Assembly: GCF_023278565.1 (NCBI RefSeq)
Contig: NC_064677.1
Coordinates: 3,782,001-3,846,000, forward strand
Origin: Colletotrichum lupini
Lineage: Eukaryota > Ascomycota > Sordariomycetes > Glomerellales > Glomerellaceae
Reading direction: 5' to 3'
Length of the DNA stretch: 64,000 bases
Positions 24,456-37,085 of the stretch are shown one piece after another. Below the pieces are notes generated by a model. That model was not told the origin of the DNA. It searched no databases and saw only the letters and a list, made by a program, of their open reading frames with translations. Within the stretch, counting starts at the first letter, position 1. Each line of letters opens with the position of its first letter. The position numbers and the translations under genes were made by a program.

Positions 24456-26604
24456 TTAGATCCAGTTGCGCTTGTCGTGTTCAGCAGAACATTGGCAATT
24501 CTGCTTGGTGCACTTGACTGGCGACTTCTTTCGCTGCGCAGGGGTGTTGAAGCCAACACCCTGAGGGCTAGTCACCCTCGTCTTTTGAGGGCTCTCAGGC
24601 CTGTAAACAGCCGGGCTGAGAGTTAGCTGCTCCGGCTCTTGCTCCTTGAGCTGGGACTGTCTGGGTACGGTGACCTTGGGAACAGATGGGAGCGTCTTCA
24701 TCCGCAAATCCTTTTGGGGGCGGATGGGAGAAGATGAGACCAAGGTCGCATCCTCCTCAGAATCGGATGAACCGCTGTCGCTCAGGACGTCGACCTGAGC
24801 CAAGGGGCTGGGCCGCTTGATAGGCTCGTCGTCCCTCTCATCGGGATAGCTCAAGCTGTTCACGCTGGCATTGTTCTGGAAGTACTGTGAGTTGAGCGGG
24901 GGCATGTCGTCGACGTTTGACAGCCGCAGGCCAATCTGCACAGTCGCTGAAGATGCAAGCGAAGAATCGCGACGATGACGAATGCCCTGAGGGTGAAGTG
25001 ATGGCGGAGGTCTGAGCAGCAACATCTCGTCCTCATCAGGGATTCTTGCCCCAGGGGCGTATGTCTTCGCCGGAAGCAGAGTAATTGACTTGGTGTTGTT
25101 GTTTTGCTCAGATGGGAACAAGGAGTAGGACCTCTTGCGAGCATGGGCCTTTGGCACCTGGTAGGTTGATACTTGAGCAGGCTCCGGCGTCCTCAGAGGG
25201 GAGCGGGCCGGCTGCCATACGGCGTTTTGTCGGAGAGGGTTGGCATAGGTGGGAGACCCAGAAGGACTCTCGATGCGTGCCTCCTCCTCCTTCTCGGGCA
25301 CGAGGCTGTCGGTGCTGTCCATGCGTCGCAGCGAACGGGCCCAGCCGACAGGGTTCATCATGTGGTTTTCGTAATCATCGTCGCCGTTATAGACACGAAT
25401 GCCGGCCTTGAGTTTATTACGCTCTAACTCCCACTTGTCGCTTTGGCGGGGACCGATAGTAGATAGAGTATTTGATCGCAAGAATAGATGCAGACCGCCG
25501 GTCAGTAGGCCAGATACGTTGGCGACGACGGAGGCAATCATGGAAAGCGTCAGGGCCTGGCCAGTGGCACCTCGCTGTTCCGTGAACGAGAGGTTGAAGA
25601 AGAAGGGGATGAGGAGAGTCTGTATTGGTCAGTAAGTGGACTCGGACAAGATGTCATTGTTAATACTCACAGTCGAGATGAAGGCTACTGCCAGGAAGTA
25701 GACCATTCTAGACGCGGCAATACGCTCACTGTTCTCGATTCTGATGTTGTTGTGGAGACGGAAGAAGATCACCAGAGCCGAGCCCAGCAACGCCGCCGAG
25801 ATAAAAGTGAGAAGTACGAAGCAGCCCTCCTTCCAGCGCTGGACGAACCAGAAAAGCGAGGCAAAGCAAAAGTTGGGAGGGCGGACGAAGAGGGTGACTA
25901 GGTAGGTAATGAGGAGAAAAGTGCCGACGATGGCGAGGCAAATGGTAACATTCCACTTGCCACGAGACGGCAGTGGGTTCTTTCGTAGAGACCGGATGGC
26001 CACCTCTAGAGCGAATACGAGTTGGATGTACGGAACAATGAAGACCGCTAGATGCGATTGTTAGCTGAGCTTCTGGGATACGTAAACGAAGGCTACGAAC
26101 CAGGCAGCATCATTTGGGAGGTGATGGTGCAACCCAAAGTCAGGAGATGGTCGAGTCCAGTCGACTTTGCAATGGCAAAGACGATGCCTTGAACGACGAT
26201 GCCGACAGATAGAACGAGAGGAAAGGACTCTGCAGGTCCGACAAAAGTGAATCCATGCGTTCTGGAGCATAACGTTAGTCCGTTGACTTGACTCATTGGT
26301 GACGGCAGTGACGAGCGTACCTGAAGCCGAACTTTTGGTTGTTCCTCTTGGCCGTTGCATAACCATCCCAAAAGATACCAATTGCTGTTGCAAATGCGGC
26401 AATAACATTGAAGACGGCGAGAATGATGGTTGAGGTTCGAATCGATTTGGCGGCTTGGAAGCGGAACTGGTTGATGATGGCCGATGTCGAGTTGTTGGTG
26501 GCCTTGAAGGGTCCTCGTAATGAATCCGCCACGCCATTACCGTCCGTCACGCTGTCATCGTCGGCCCTCGTCCACAAGTCGCCTCCATATCCCCAGCTAT
26601 CCAT
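24456..26604 (-). CDS. Seven-transmembrane protein with long phospho-type C-terminal tail
   Basis: Four exons: 26604-26321, 26261-26101, 26047-25671 and 25619-24456, with introns of 59, 53 and 51 nt, all GT-AG; the total is exactly 662 codons (661 aa). After a polar N-terminus with an N-glycosylation sequon (NNST), seven hydrophobic helices can be counted in the first about 310 residues. The rest (about 350 residues) is hydrophilic and Ser/Pro/Glu-rich, with many SP/TP pairs, acidic runs such as DSGSSDSEED, and a Cys-containing end (CTKQNCQC). The layout is that of a fungal GPCR-like or sensor membrane protein with a cytoplasmic regulatory tail. I do not recognise a named receptor class (no Pth11 CFEM domain, no pheromone or cAMP receptor motifs). 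Gene structure is firm; function is unknown. Confidence 0.85.
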
Positions 26605-29600
26605 CTCGTCGATTATTCAACTGGCACTGGTCGTCGAAGAGATGAGCGCAGGCGTCGAGCCGCAGCGGTGCCAGATATTAATTCGCTTTCCGAACCATCT
26701 AATCCATAGAAGAGTCGATGTTGATCCGGTCGTATGAGGTGTAGAAGAGTATAGGTGAGTCGAACAAGGAGAGTGAGGAGAAGAGGAGGAGGAGGATGGC
26801 GATCGTACGGATGGGATGGAGAAGTGAAAAGAGTAAGTGAAAAGACAGGATGGATGGTAATGGACTGCCGCTCTTGGACGAAGAAGGCGGACCAGACGAA
26901 ACAGACACTAGGCGAAGTCGGGACCTACGAATAGAAACAAGGAGTAATAGGACCAGCCACTCAAGAGAAGGAAAGGGACCGGCCTGAAGGAAGGGAAGGG
27001 AAAAAGAGACCAGTTCCAAAAAGTCAGACGGAAGGAGGAGGAGGGAAGGCCGCATGAAGAGGTCAAAAGGCGATCACAGAAAGCGTGGCAGAGACGGAGA
27101 GGCCCACCTCAGCAGGGGGCTAACATAGATAGATAGGTACCCAGTCGCAAGTTGCAAGGGACAGGCTCGGGAAGGGCCCCCGCGCGGGCCAGATGAGGTC
27201 CGGAGAGTTAGCCAAACCGCTAAATGGGGCCCAAGTCCAACTTTGGTCCAGGGTAACACGGCTGATGGATGGCCTACCAAAGAGGGCGAGGACGAGGGCG
27301 AGGGCCAGAGCAAGGGTGACGACCGTGACACTCTTGTGGAAAAGACGGGCCATCCAGAAGACGGGGACAGGAACGAGCGAATGAGACGCAGGCTGTACCT
27401 CGAGTCGACGTGCGACTGGATGGTGGGCAGTGAGGGGCTCAGATGGGGCGAACGTCTCTTGACGTGCATGTTGCTGGTTTGGGGAAGGACTCCTAGGGCC
27501 ACCATACATAGGTACACGCAGTCACGTCCAGTACGGTTTGGTATCATGGTATCCAGGTATCTTGGTCTTGGTCTTGGTCCTCCTAGAGAGGGCTCAAGAA
27601 CATGGAAGACAGGGCTGGGCGCGGGATGACAACCATGTTCATCACGACCCCGCCGACTGACTGGCTGGGCTGATTTGGGATTATTTGCCGTGCTTGCCTC
27701 TCAGGCCCTTTGCCTTCCAGTGGAGCAAGGTGCTCCAGCTCAACGATACGAAGACCATGGGAACCTTGGGAGGGGGAGCTGAGGTGAGGAGAAAAAAACT
27801 GGGCTCTCATGCAGTCTCCCGTCGCAACGAGCCGGCAGAATATGTGCTGAGGATGCCTGAGGTGCAGCAGCATGCGTGTGTGCCGGAGCGAACCCAGACT
27901 CGAGGCTCGAGGGACAGGCAACGTCAGAGTGAGAGAAAGGAACAGGCACAGAGGGCGAAAGACTGAGTGAGGGTGTCACTGTGGGCGAGGATGAGGGCAA
28001 AGAGGAGGGCTTGAGGCGATGGCATTGAGTGGCGATGAGGTGAAGCAGTGATGTAACACGTCTGGGTTTCGTAGTGTCGCCCAAAATGCCTGAGCCCCTG
28101 GCTGTGAGGTTGAAGTTGACAAGGTTTGACGTTGGACTTGAGCCCCAGATCTGGGGGGCACTAGGAGACAACCTTTGTGCGCCTTGCTGTTTTGGGACTA
28201 GTGCAGTGTTGCCAAGTGAGTGGATCAAACCGCCGCAGGGATCGTGGAAGGGGCGGCTGATGGCGATGCCGAAACCTTTTTCGTTCCCTCTCCTCAGAAC
28301 CCTCCAACCCGCTCAACTCCTCATCAACCCCTTCTCAGTCTGCCTATCCAATCGTGTCGTTTTTTGCGGCCCCATCTTCCTCTGATTCTGTTTAATCTGG
28401 TCTGGTGTACCGAAATCCTCTCGAGATGCGGTGGATGCGGGGCCCTCCTCCTGCCTCCAGATGGTAGATGGGTTGGTTGGGAATGGCCTCACCAGTTCGG
28501 CTCAAAAGTCCTTGGTTGGCAATACATGTGTCCACACCGGCAGACACATTCAAGAAAGACAACAACACACACGGGAAATGCACAGCCAACGCAGAGGCGC
28601 AGGCTACTTCATTGGTGTGTATCGAGTCAGCGCTGCAATCTGCGAGTTATGCCCGATCGTGAGTTGCTGCGGCCATGTAGCGAGGCGCACGGAGAGGGCG
28701 GCGTCAACGTCAACGCCTGGGATCCAGCCCACCAGCCAGGCAAACACAATCCACATGGCGGGGATGCTTCTCACTTCCTCATCGACTCGACCTGGTAGCC
28801 CACTAGCCCTCTTCACGGGATGTTTCTGCCAGTCGGAGGGCCTGGGCTGTTGCACCAGCTATCTTGGTCCTGGACTCCTGCACGTGTCTACCCTTGCCAC
28901 GGGGCTCGGTGTTGCCAGGGCATCCGTTGCAAACCTTTCTCAATCTCAAATATCTCGAGCTAGGCTATCAGAGGGACAATACAACTATCCAACAGGAACA
29001 GAGCGCCATCTAGTGGTTCCTATACCGTCTGGTAGTCGACCAGCCTGTGATGGACGAATCGAATCTCGTTGACGGCTGATCAAGTTCGTCTGTTTCCACA
29101 GATTTTCGAGCGATGAGGCAGATACCGTCTCACATGAGCTGAGATGGCCTGCACAGGGGCTCGGACGAGGGCCAGCGACAAGGATCCATGCCGTCAACAG
29201 CCCTGCTAACATGCACACTTACATCAGGCTATTCCTTCCACGGCTAGGGTAATGCTGCTTTGACGGCACCGAGCCGTGCGAGCCCAGTAGGCCCAGATCT
29301 GTCTGGCACGTCAGACCTCCCTAGCCCCCGTACGAAATGTGACGGCGTTGCGACTGGCGGCACGTCAAAAGAGACGAGACAAGCAAGACATGCACCTTGC
29401 GCGAACTACTGACGAGGAACAAGCGAACGTCCATCATCCGTCGCTTGGGGGCGGGCGCCGCTGCGGGGAAGGGCGATCCCTCGCCTCTTGCCACGAGACG
29501 CCTATAGACGATGGCGCGTCCGTCACAATTTCCAAGATCATCAAGTTGTCCTTCGGAATCTGCTTCGAGAGTCCCTTGGTCCCCTCATTCACAGCTGATA

Positions 29601-32600
29601 CGATCTGCAAGATAAAAGAGGGCCGTCTGTGATGGATTCCGAGCGACTCCAACACAACGGATACACGGGGACAAGCTCAAAGACTAGTCAGTAGTGCGAC
29701 ACTATTCTTCCGAAGACAAGAATGGCGCCAACCCGCATCAGGTGCCAATGGCCGTCAAACACTTTAATTAATCTCCAACATGTCAACCCTACGGATATTG
29801 AGCCCGCTGCTAGCTTGGGGCACTAGTCACAACCTTGAACCAAATCTTCAACGCTTGGCTGCATCGCCCCCACCGACCAAGAGTGCCCGCGGTGACCAAC
29901 TAGCCGGTGGAATATGGTCGCTCCGAGATGATGAGGGACTACAGTCTACTGCGTACGCAGGCTTGTGGCCGTCGCCGTGTCCTTGCCCACCTCGCATCAC
30001 TGAGCTCGCCAGCGTCCCGTCAGTCCGGGGAGACCCACGTTCGTTGCTGAGCCGGTCCTCGCCGTCGATCAAACGGGATATTCAGACTGACGTACAGCCA
30101 AGGGACGGACATCGCGACTACCCCTCTGCAGTTGTCATCTTACGATGTCCAATTATAGCGGACAGGGTCGAAAAATCCTCGCCCCAATTCGCTTGCCACT
30201 TGCAGATTCCCACGTTGTCGCGTTCTTCCATTCGTGGCTTCTATTCTATGGTTCTCGATCATGCCACGGGTGTTTGCCGCTTCTCCCGAGCCGCACTTGG
30301 GATTTGACTTGGCCACATCACCATCCTCGCACGGCAGCTTATCAGTCGACCGGCTTCACGGGTCTTGACCGACGTCATGAGAGGCTGCCTTCGAGAAGTT
30401 ACTGCTGAGGATCACCATTGCAATCTTCTTGGCATCGTTGCCACCTCCACCTGGTGTTGTTGAGATGAAATGTTGGAAAACGGGAGGGCAAGAAACTGTC
30501 ATCCAAAAGCATCTCCGTTGCCTTCCCATCCAATTTCCCTCTGAGAATTCTCCTGAACCCCGCGGCTTTGGGGGGTCATCCAATGTCATCTAACAGCTTT
30601 TGTTTATGGACTCGTCTGAAGTGAGTGCGAGGGCGGTAGCAGTGAGCCTCTTCTGGCGCGGGTGTTTCATCCCAATCATCACCAACCCGCCTACGAATGG
30701 CTGCTCGAACTTCCGGAAAGTGGGAGAGATTTGTTTTCTCTGAGAGCGAGTTCACGGCATCGCGGCTACGATCTATCCAGCCAAAACGATGCAGGTTCGG
30801 AATAGGCGTCGTCACTATTACGATTTGACTTTTCATTGGAGCTTTAGAGGTAAGGAACCGTCAGGAAAAAGACCGGACGACGAACGAGTCGGCGGCTTTT
30901 GCTGCCTGCCGCCAGCGTCTTTCGGTATTCGCCCCGGGTATTCAACAACAAGCGTTGGACGTAGAGAGCCGCTTCGTCATGCAATATAGCGTGCCCGACT
31001 CGTTGACCTCGACATTCGTCGCCTTGGCAAGTACTAGGCATGCAAGTTGAAAAGTTTAGACGATAGTTTGCCCAACGTGAGCCACCCAAAGGGTCCGGTC
31101 CGCATGGTCGCCAATGCTACAAGATGATGTGCTGGGTGAGTCTTTTCCCTCGACTGGACGATGGTCCCTTTTTTCGGCAGGCCTCTCCACCCACTTGCTT
31201 GGCTATCTGAATCCTTTTCTGGTTCAGACGATGAAGCATATAGAGTGATGTCAGGTGAGATGCGAAAACGAAGATGGGCAACTGACTCACAGTGGTGCCG
31301 TTCATGGAATACAGACGGGCCGACGAGGGATCGACGGCGCGGCACCAGATTTCTTCTTTCGGCGGTACTGCCGCATTCTCGCTTTTCCCTAACCACGGCG
31401 TCAACGTCTCTGCCGCGTACTTCACACGTGCCCGAACGAACTGCTTGAGGAGGCTCTGTTTGATCTTGGTAGTGTGTCCCTTGGGCCGCGTTGAGCATAC
31501 TCGGGACACATGATTCGTGGCCGAAGTCGATCACACATGGAAGGCTATATTCAGAACATTATCAACGTCGTTCAAGCCCCATCAAGCGGCTCTTTCCTCC
31601 GGCGTCCGCGTGTCCGGCCTGAATATCTCGTGTGGTCGGCGTAATCAACTATAGATATACTCTAGCCCAGCCTTTTTTGATGAATTGCTCAATCAATGTA
31701 GTGTCCAAATAAGAAGAAACCCATTCAAAAGCCAGCGTCTAAATGGCCCACAAGGCCAGATCCCAAACCCCGCACAATATCTTGGTCAATGCTTGAGAGA
31801 AGAGGGCCGGCCGCTTGAACATGTTGACCAAAGCTGGTTGTTTCCGCCCCCAACAGGGCCACCAACCCACCCGGGCCCGTCCGCCCTTTTGCCTAGACCT
31901 CTTGCAGAGAGGAAGCACGACTCGACGCACTATCCATGACGACGATGATTAGAATGTGGTTGTCTCGAATTGATTGCGAAGGTCCGAAGACGAAAAAAAT
32001 CTTCATAAGCTCGTCTAGACTGCTTTACCCAACCGTATAGAGACTGTTCTCCGGCTCACGTAATTGAGGCTAACCACTGGAAGTCGCACATGTATTATGA
32101 CCGTACATGGATGGAGATGAAGGCCCGATGAATCTAGGGCCGTGTGCGTGTTGGCAGAAATAAAACAGAGATGGTCTTTGTGTGGCCCTCTGCCGAGCTT
32201 CTAGAATAGGCGTCATCATATAGTCGCCAATGCAACGGCTAAAGTGTGGTTTCTGAACGAGAGGAATCATGATTCTACATTCAATGAAATCATTTAATTC
32301 ATCTTCAAACGTACTGATTTCTAATAGCTTCGGCCATGGTTGTCAGCAATTTAGACGTCTGCTCGGCTGCTCCACCACTAGCGACCCACCTCACATGTGG
32401 ATCACGATAGCTTCACAAAAATACCAAAAATATGCAACACCAGGTATTCGCTGGTCGTCACCGACCCAACGACTAATCCGGCCCTCATTGGCTTATCTAT
32501 GGGAGAGCGGACGGGATCCCGAGTTTTCCAATGGGTAAGGTCGTATGTGATGGCTTGGCTATACCAAGTTGACCTTGAATGAAAGAAACCAAGCGAATGT

Positions 32601-35247
32601 CGACCACCAGACCTCGCTTGAGCTCCTACATCTTGCACGATGAATTCGGTATGGTTGTTACTGTATTCTATCTCAAAGCTATCTATTACAGTATGTATCT
32701 CGGCGGTCGAGCAGCTTAAGCTACTCTGTTGATGGGGCAGCAACTACTTCGGCCACAGTATCTCAGCCCTGAAGATATCAAAGGCCTTCAGACAAGGTCC
32801 GCTTTCCCACAGTCGCACCTGAAAGCCGATTGAGTACGTATAGTCAATAGAATAAACCCCGACTGGCTTCGTTCTTTACTGCGGAAAATTCCCTCGAAAC
32901 AAACCATGGGCGGCCCGGTCCAGTACGGGACTCACGGCAACCCAAGAACATCGGACTCGAAGACCCGACAGTGGACTACTCGGGGCTATCGCCTCAATAC
33001 CTCGTTCGATAAAACATGAGATCCTCCGCAATAGCACAAAAAAGAGCCCCAAGGCGTTGTGGGGAGTCTGTTGTTCGCTGATCCGATTTGACGAGGTTTC
33101 GACGGCCCCCGTAACGCCCGATGATACACTTCCCACATACCGTCCGGTAGATCGTCTCCCCTTCCCCGTCCTCTCTCTCTCTCTCTCGCACCCGTCGTAA
33201 CATCTGAGATACTACACCCCAGAGGTAATCCACCAGTCGCCACGACGACTTGAGATGGTCATTAAAGATATGCTACATCTGAAGAATCGGATTCTCGTCA
33301 CCGATTGCCTCAGTATGAGTCTCAAGGTGTAGAGGGGGTTGAAGACCCCACGTCAGGCCGTCCCTTATCGATACTGCAGGTGTAAAGACAAAAGGGTATC
33401 AGAGATTTCGGTATGTGGTGCCGATGGCGAGGCCGCCGTTGCTCGTCGCAGGAGGTAGTATTCGGACTATTTTTTGGGGGGGCGGTTCCTAACCGATTGG
33501 CCTTGCCCGGGAACCTGGGGACACTTGGTGATGGGGATTTCAACTACCGCCGATTGAGCTCTCGCAGTCGCTTCGAGGGACGAATTGGGAAAATGGGGAG
33601 AATGGTTCACAGTCCTGCCCTTTATCGTTAGTATCACTCTTGGCGGGATACCAGAGAGCGGCAGGCATAGCTAAAGCTGCTGTCTCACCTTACTGCCGAC
33701 TCTCACTCCATCCTGGCTTGGAGTGCTATCCTTCGCACATCGAAGGGAAGCAGATCGGAAATACCCAAGAGACTAGGAGGTGGGCGTGGACTGAAACTCC
33801 ATGTGATTATCATTTTTGTCATTGCCAATGTGAACATGTTAACCGCACTCCAAGACAAGAGCTGGTTTGGGCTCTTGCAAGCTTGTTGATGTGTATCGGG
33901 CCTTGAAATGCATCAGAAACAGAATTCCCCGTATTGGGGTCATTGGATATCATACGTCTACTTCATGATAACTCTTACATGAGACAACGTATCAGTGCTA
34001 CTGCAAAGTCTTTGACCCCGAGTGCGCAACTAGTCAGCCTAGGACAGATACCGTTTAGCTTTATTCGATGGATTCAGATCCTATCAGAAGCTCTGGGCCC
34101 TTCCTACCTTATCCAAAAGGATTTCAGCTCGTATCAACCCAATGCCCTCATTATATTGTTTGTACTGGTTCACGCAGATATCTCATTGACCATATACGAA
34201 CAATGTACGCCAAATATGCTGTCAGAAACGCTCATAATATTCGTACCAGCGGCGTTGAAACAGGATATCCGCCATGTATAATGCCGATTCTTTCATCTTG
34301 TGAATACATTCTTGTTCATGGCTCGGCGTATGGATGGTGGTGCTGGCCGAGCGGGTGTTCCGGGTGACGTTGCTCGGTTTCGGTGGACTGAATAAAGACA
34401 TCGTTTCCGGCCACGAGTATATGGAAACATGACCCTTATGCCCTTAACTTATACTTGGAAACCTCGGTTGGAGCTTATAGAGGCAATGCTCTATGTCACG
34501 AACTTTGCAAAGTGCTACATGCTATGGCCTCGGCAGAGCCCAGCTCTCATCGGCTTTGCGCTCGATCTCATCTGGCTTTCGGCCTGTATGTAAACCACCC
34601 AATGTCACTTGGTCTTTGTTGAACTTTGAGAAGTGTTTGAATCTCAATGGTCTCATTTCAGCATTAGTCTCGAATAGATTTTGAGCGGCTGAGCCCACGG
34701 AATGTAGGGGAAAGACGTCTTCATTCTCACACTTCACCTCGCCACGAAGAATGAGTGCAGCAGTAAATACAGCTCAATCTACACAGCCTGATTGTCCCAA
34801 TAGAAGTAAAACTCAGAAGCATATTCGTCAGTGTCTTGTGACTCCCTCTTAGGATATCCGAAAAGCATGGACTTAAATGATGGTAAATTGCGTTCAATTG
34901 ATTTGACTTCCTAAAGGCTGTAGTTTAGACCCACGAGAACAACGACAACATCAAGGGCGTCTTTCGGTCCACTATGAAAAAGCATAGACTCCATGATCTA
35001 GATGTTTCGTTAGCCTAATAGACGACTTGTATGCCTTCTCTTAAGTGGGCATTTCGGCTTCACGGCGCTTAATTTCGGTGAACGGGATATCTACCATCGG
35101 CGACTTTGCCCATCGCTAACTTTGAGTCCTCACCAACCTGATACTTATACGCTGATGTCTCTCCTCATATCGCAGACACCTTCGCATCATCCTTGACTTG
35201 AGCTGAATCACCAAGTCACAACTTTCACGCTCCAAATCAATCAAGCC
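26605..35247. other. Long gene-free region
   Basis: About 8.6 kb without a supportable gene. 26605-28000 is purine/pyrimidine skewed and probably includes the promoter and leader of the seven-helix gene. Frames up to 213 codons (28431-29072, plus) and 175 codons (29780-30307, plus) have no domains and overlap other frames. A CT microsatellite lies at 33171-33187. From about 32000 on, base composition becomes more AT-rich and frames shorter, as in decaying accessory DNA, but I found no clear protein remnant before 35248. Confidence 0.45.
33171..33187. repeat. CT dinucleotide microsatellite
   Basis: About eight CT units. It generates Glu/Arg runs in minus-strand spurious frames. Confidence 0.85.
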
Positions 35248-35747
35248 ATGAAGTTCGGATTCATCATCCTGCTATCCACAGCAGTTACTGCTGCTGGCGA
35301 CGAGAATACACGATGGTGTAATCACGAACCAAGTGACTCCGACCTTACTTGTGATGGTGTGAGTAAATTCATCATAAGATACCTTTGCAGACGACACGCG
35401 ACTGATTCTGGCATAGGGACCATTCGTCTCCTGTGTGAGTATCCCTAACCCGTACCGACGACTGGTGCTAACTTCCTCAAACAATGTGACCGGATTCTCA
35501 ATACCTTGGCCGAGCCAAAACGCAAGAAAGGCCTCCCAGTCAAGCGCTCATGTGGCAGACAAGGTGTAACATGTACGATCAAGAATTATGCGGGTGCTGG
35601 TCTCATCGGTGTAAGTCCCCTTCTACTTGCAATTGATGATGTAGCTCAGAACTCGAGCTAACCATGGGACAGCATGCCGCCTGCGTAAGAACGTTCACCA
35701 GCCACGGCCATGTCAATACCATCCAATATACCTGTGCTAAATGGTGA
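35248..35747 (+). pseudogene. Small cysteine-rich secreted protein, splice acceptor apparently lost
   Basis: Four exons can be read: 35248-35358 (signal peptide MKFGFIILLSTAVTAA, then the first two Cys), 35417-35434, about 35485-35610, and 35673-35747 ending CAKW-stop. Introns 1 (58 nt) and 3 (62 nt) are normal GT-AG. Intron 2 starts GTGAGT at 35435 and has a GCTAAC branch point (35467-35472), but where the acceptor AG should lie, just before the TGT codon at 35485, the sequence is AA. The next AG (35513-35514) is in frame but would remove ten codons including one Cys, leaving seven instead of eight. So either a shortened product is made or the gene is inactive. No named family recognised; size and Cys pattern fit a secreted effector or antimicrobial-type protein (inference). 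Confidence 0.6.
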
Positions 35748-36514
35748 TATTGTAACGATATAATTTTATCAAGGAAAGATTATCTTTGTTTGAATTGCCC
35801 GCTCAAAACGATTCAAGGAGAAAGGCGCCGGTCTTGGGGAGGCGGATGACTGTATCACACTCGTCTGGAGTCGTGTAGATGAGAAAACATTTCCCTGGCT
35901 GTCGTGAAACTAACTCGTGAGATGGTACACTTACTCGTGGTTTCTGTGTATGGCAACCCGAACAGCTATGCCTTCTGTATTGCGTGACTAATAGGCGGGA
36001 AGATGCATCATCGGTCTTGCTCCGCGATGTATGATCCGCGCGTATCTACCGCTGGACTCCAAAGACACAAACACAAACAAGGCAGTCAGACGATCACGCC
36101 ATGTATATTCGGCCACATCTCTCGCTAGGTCTCACATCGGCTCTGCCCCGCGTTGCGTGCGATGGAACGGCTTACACTGTCGGTGGCCTTAGCAAGCTCA
36201 CTTTTGTTACTGACTACATATCGAGTCTAGCCATCAGCGCACAAGGAAAACCGCCGGCCATCTAATCTCCAAAGAGCCTACTTGGCCGCCGCCGATCATT
36301 AAGCCCGACTGCAGGAATTTTTGTTATTCCAATGTGCCTCAATACATTTAATTTTGGAGGGACGATGAATGATTACCTTGGCGAACGCACGACGATGACT
36401 GTGTTTGAGATAATTGATTTTTTTCTGAGGAAGGAGAGACATTTCTTGACACCTGAGCATAACCCTATGTATTCTGCCCCATGATATCACGTAAAGATCC
36501 TAACATAACTTCCA
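35748..36514. other. Intergenic, no gene seen
   Basis: No exon or remnant recognised. This is where the missing N-terminal half of the following aldo-keto reductase should be if it had stayed in place; I could not find it. Confidence 0.5.
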
Positions 36515-37057
36515 GTGCGTTTAGCTATCAAGGCCAAGACTCGGGTTATCTCAGTGTATCAAGGCAGGTGGTCTGCTGCTGACCCGGACTTCGAGAGGAT
36601 CATGATCCCAATCTCCCTGGCATAGAGCATGGCTTAGTATTGTGGAGCACGCTCGGCCACGTGCCGTTCAAGCCTAGGGACTAGACTAAAGAAGTCGGCT
36701 CAGATATGCACTTGACGAGTAACGGGCGCGAGGCGTTAGTGTCGGAGAGAAGGTTGCGTTACTTTGGTTGCTCTAGCATACGTCTTCCATAAGGCACCCC
36801 ATGTTTCTCCCATCGTGGGCGGTCGAAAAGTCGATTACATTAGGATTCGCATCGAGGCCCTAAGTCTATGGCTGGCGAGAGAGGACCTTGATGACATCGA
36901 AACTGCATATCCTTTCGACATCTGTTTTCCGTACAACCTTTTGAGCGGGTATGACAAACGTGGCGCGAGTGGACTACAGGATATTTGGACTGCCAATATT
37001 TGCGGGATCTTTGATCATGTCGAAGACATTGACCCTATCTTACCGAGATTTCCATAG
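36515..37057 (+). pseudogene. Truncated aldo-keto reductase (aryl-alcohol dehydrogenase / norsolorinic acid reductase type)
   Basis: Translation gives family-typical blocks in order: SVYQGRWSAAD followed by DFER (frame 2, from about 36551), GLVLW and FKPRD (frame 1, 36625-36681), then VALAYVFHKAPHVSPIVGGR and PFDICFP (frame 2, from 36764) with a natural-looking C-terminus stopping at 37057. These match the C-terminal half of fungal AAD-type aldo-keto reductases, NADPH-dependent enzymes that reduce aldehydes or polyketide ketones. Stops at 36623 and 36682 plus frame changes break it, and the N-terminal half with the catalytic Tyr is absent. The last 97 codons are still open. It lies 28 bp before a second broken enzyme gene. 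Confidence 0.8.
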
Positions 37058-37085
37058 CTTTACTTACGTTTGATAGTTTGTAGTC

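Noticed and set aside
32402..32743. Minus-strand frame with an ARSGGRHS segment resembling a FAD-linked oxidase
   Set aside because: Only a few residues match the RSGGHS motif, with an extra Arg, and the sequence after it does not follow the family. Treated as chance.
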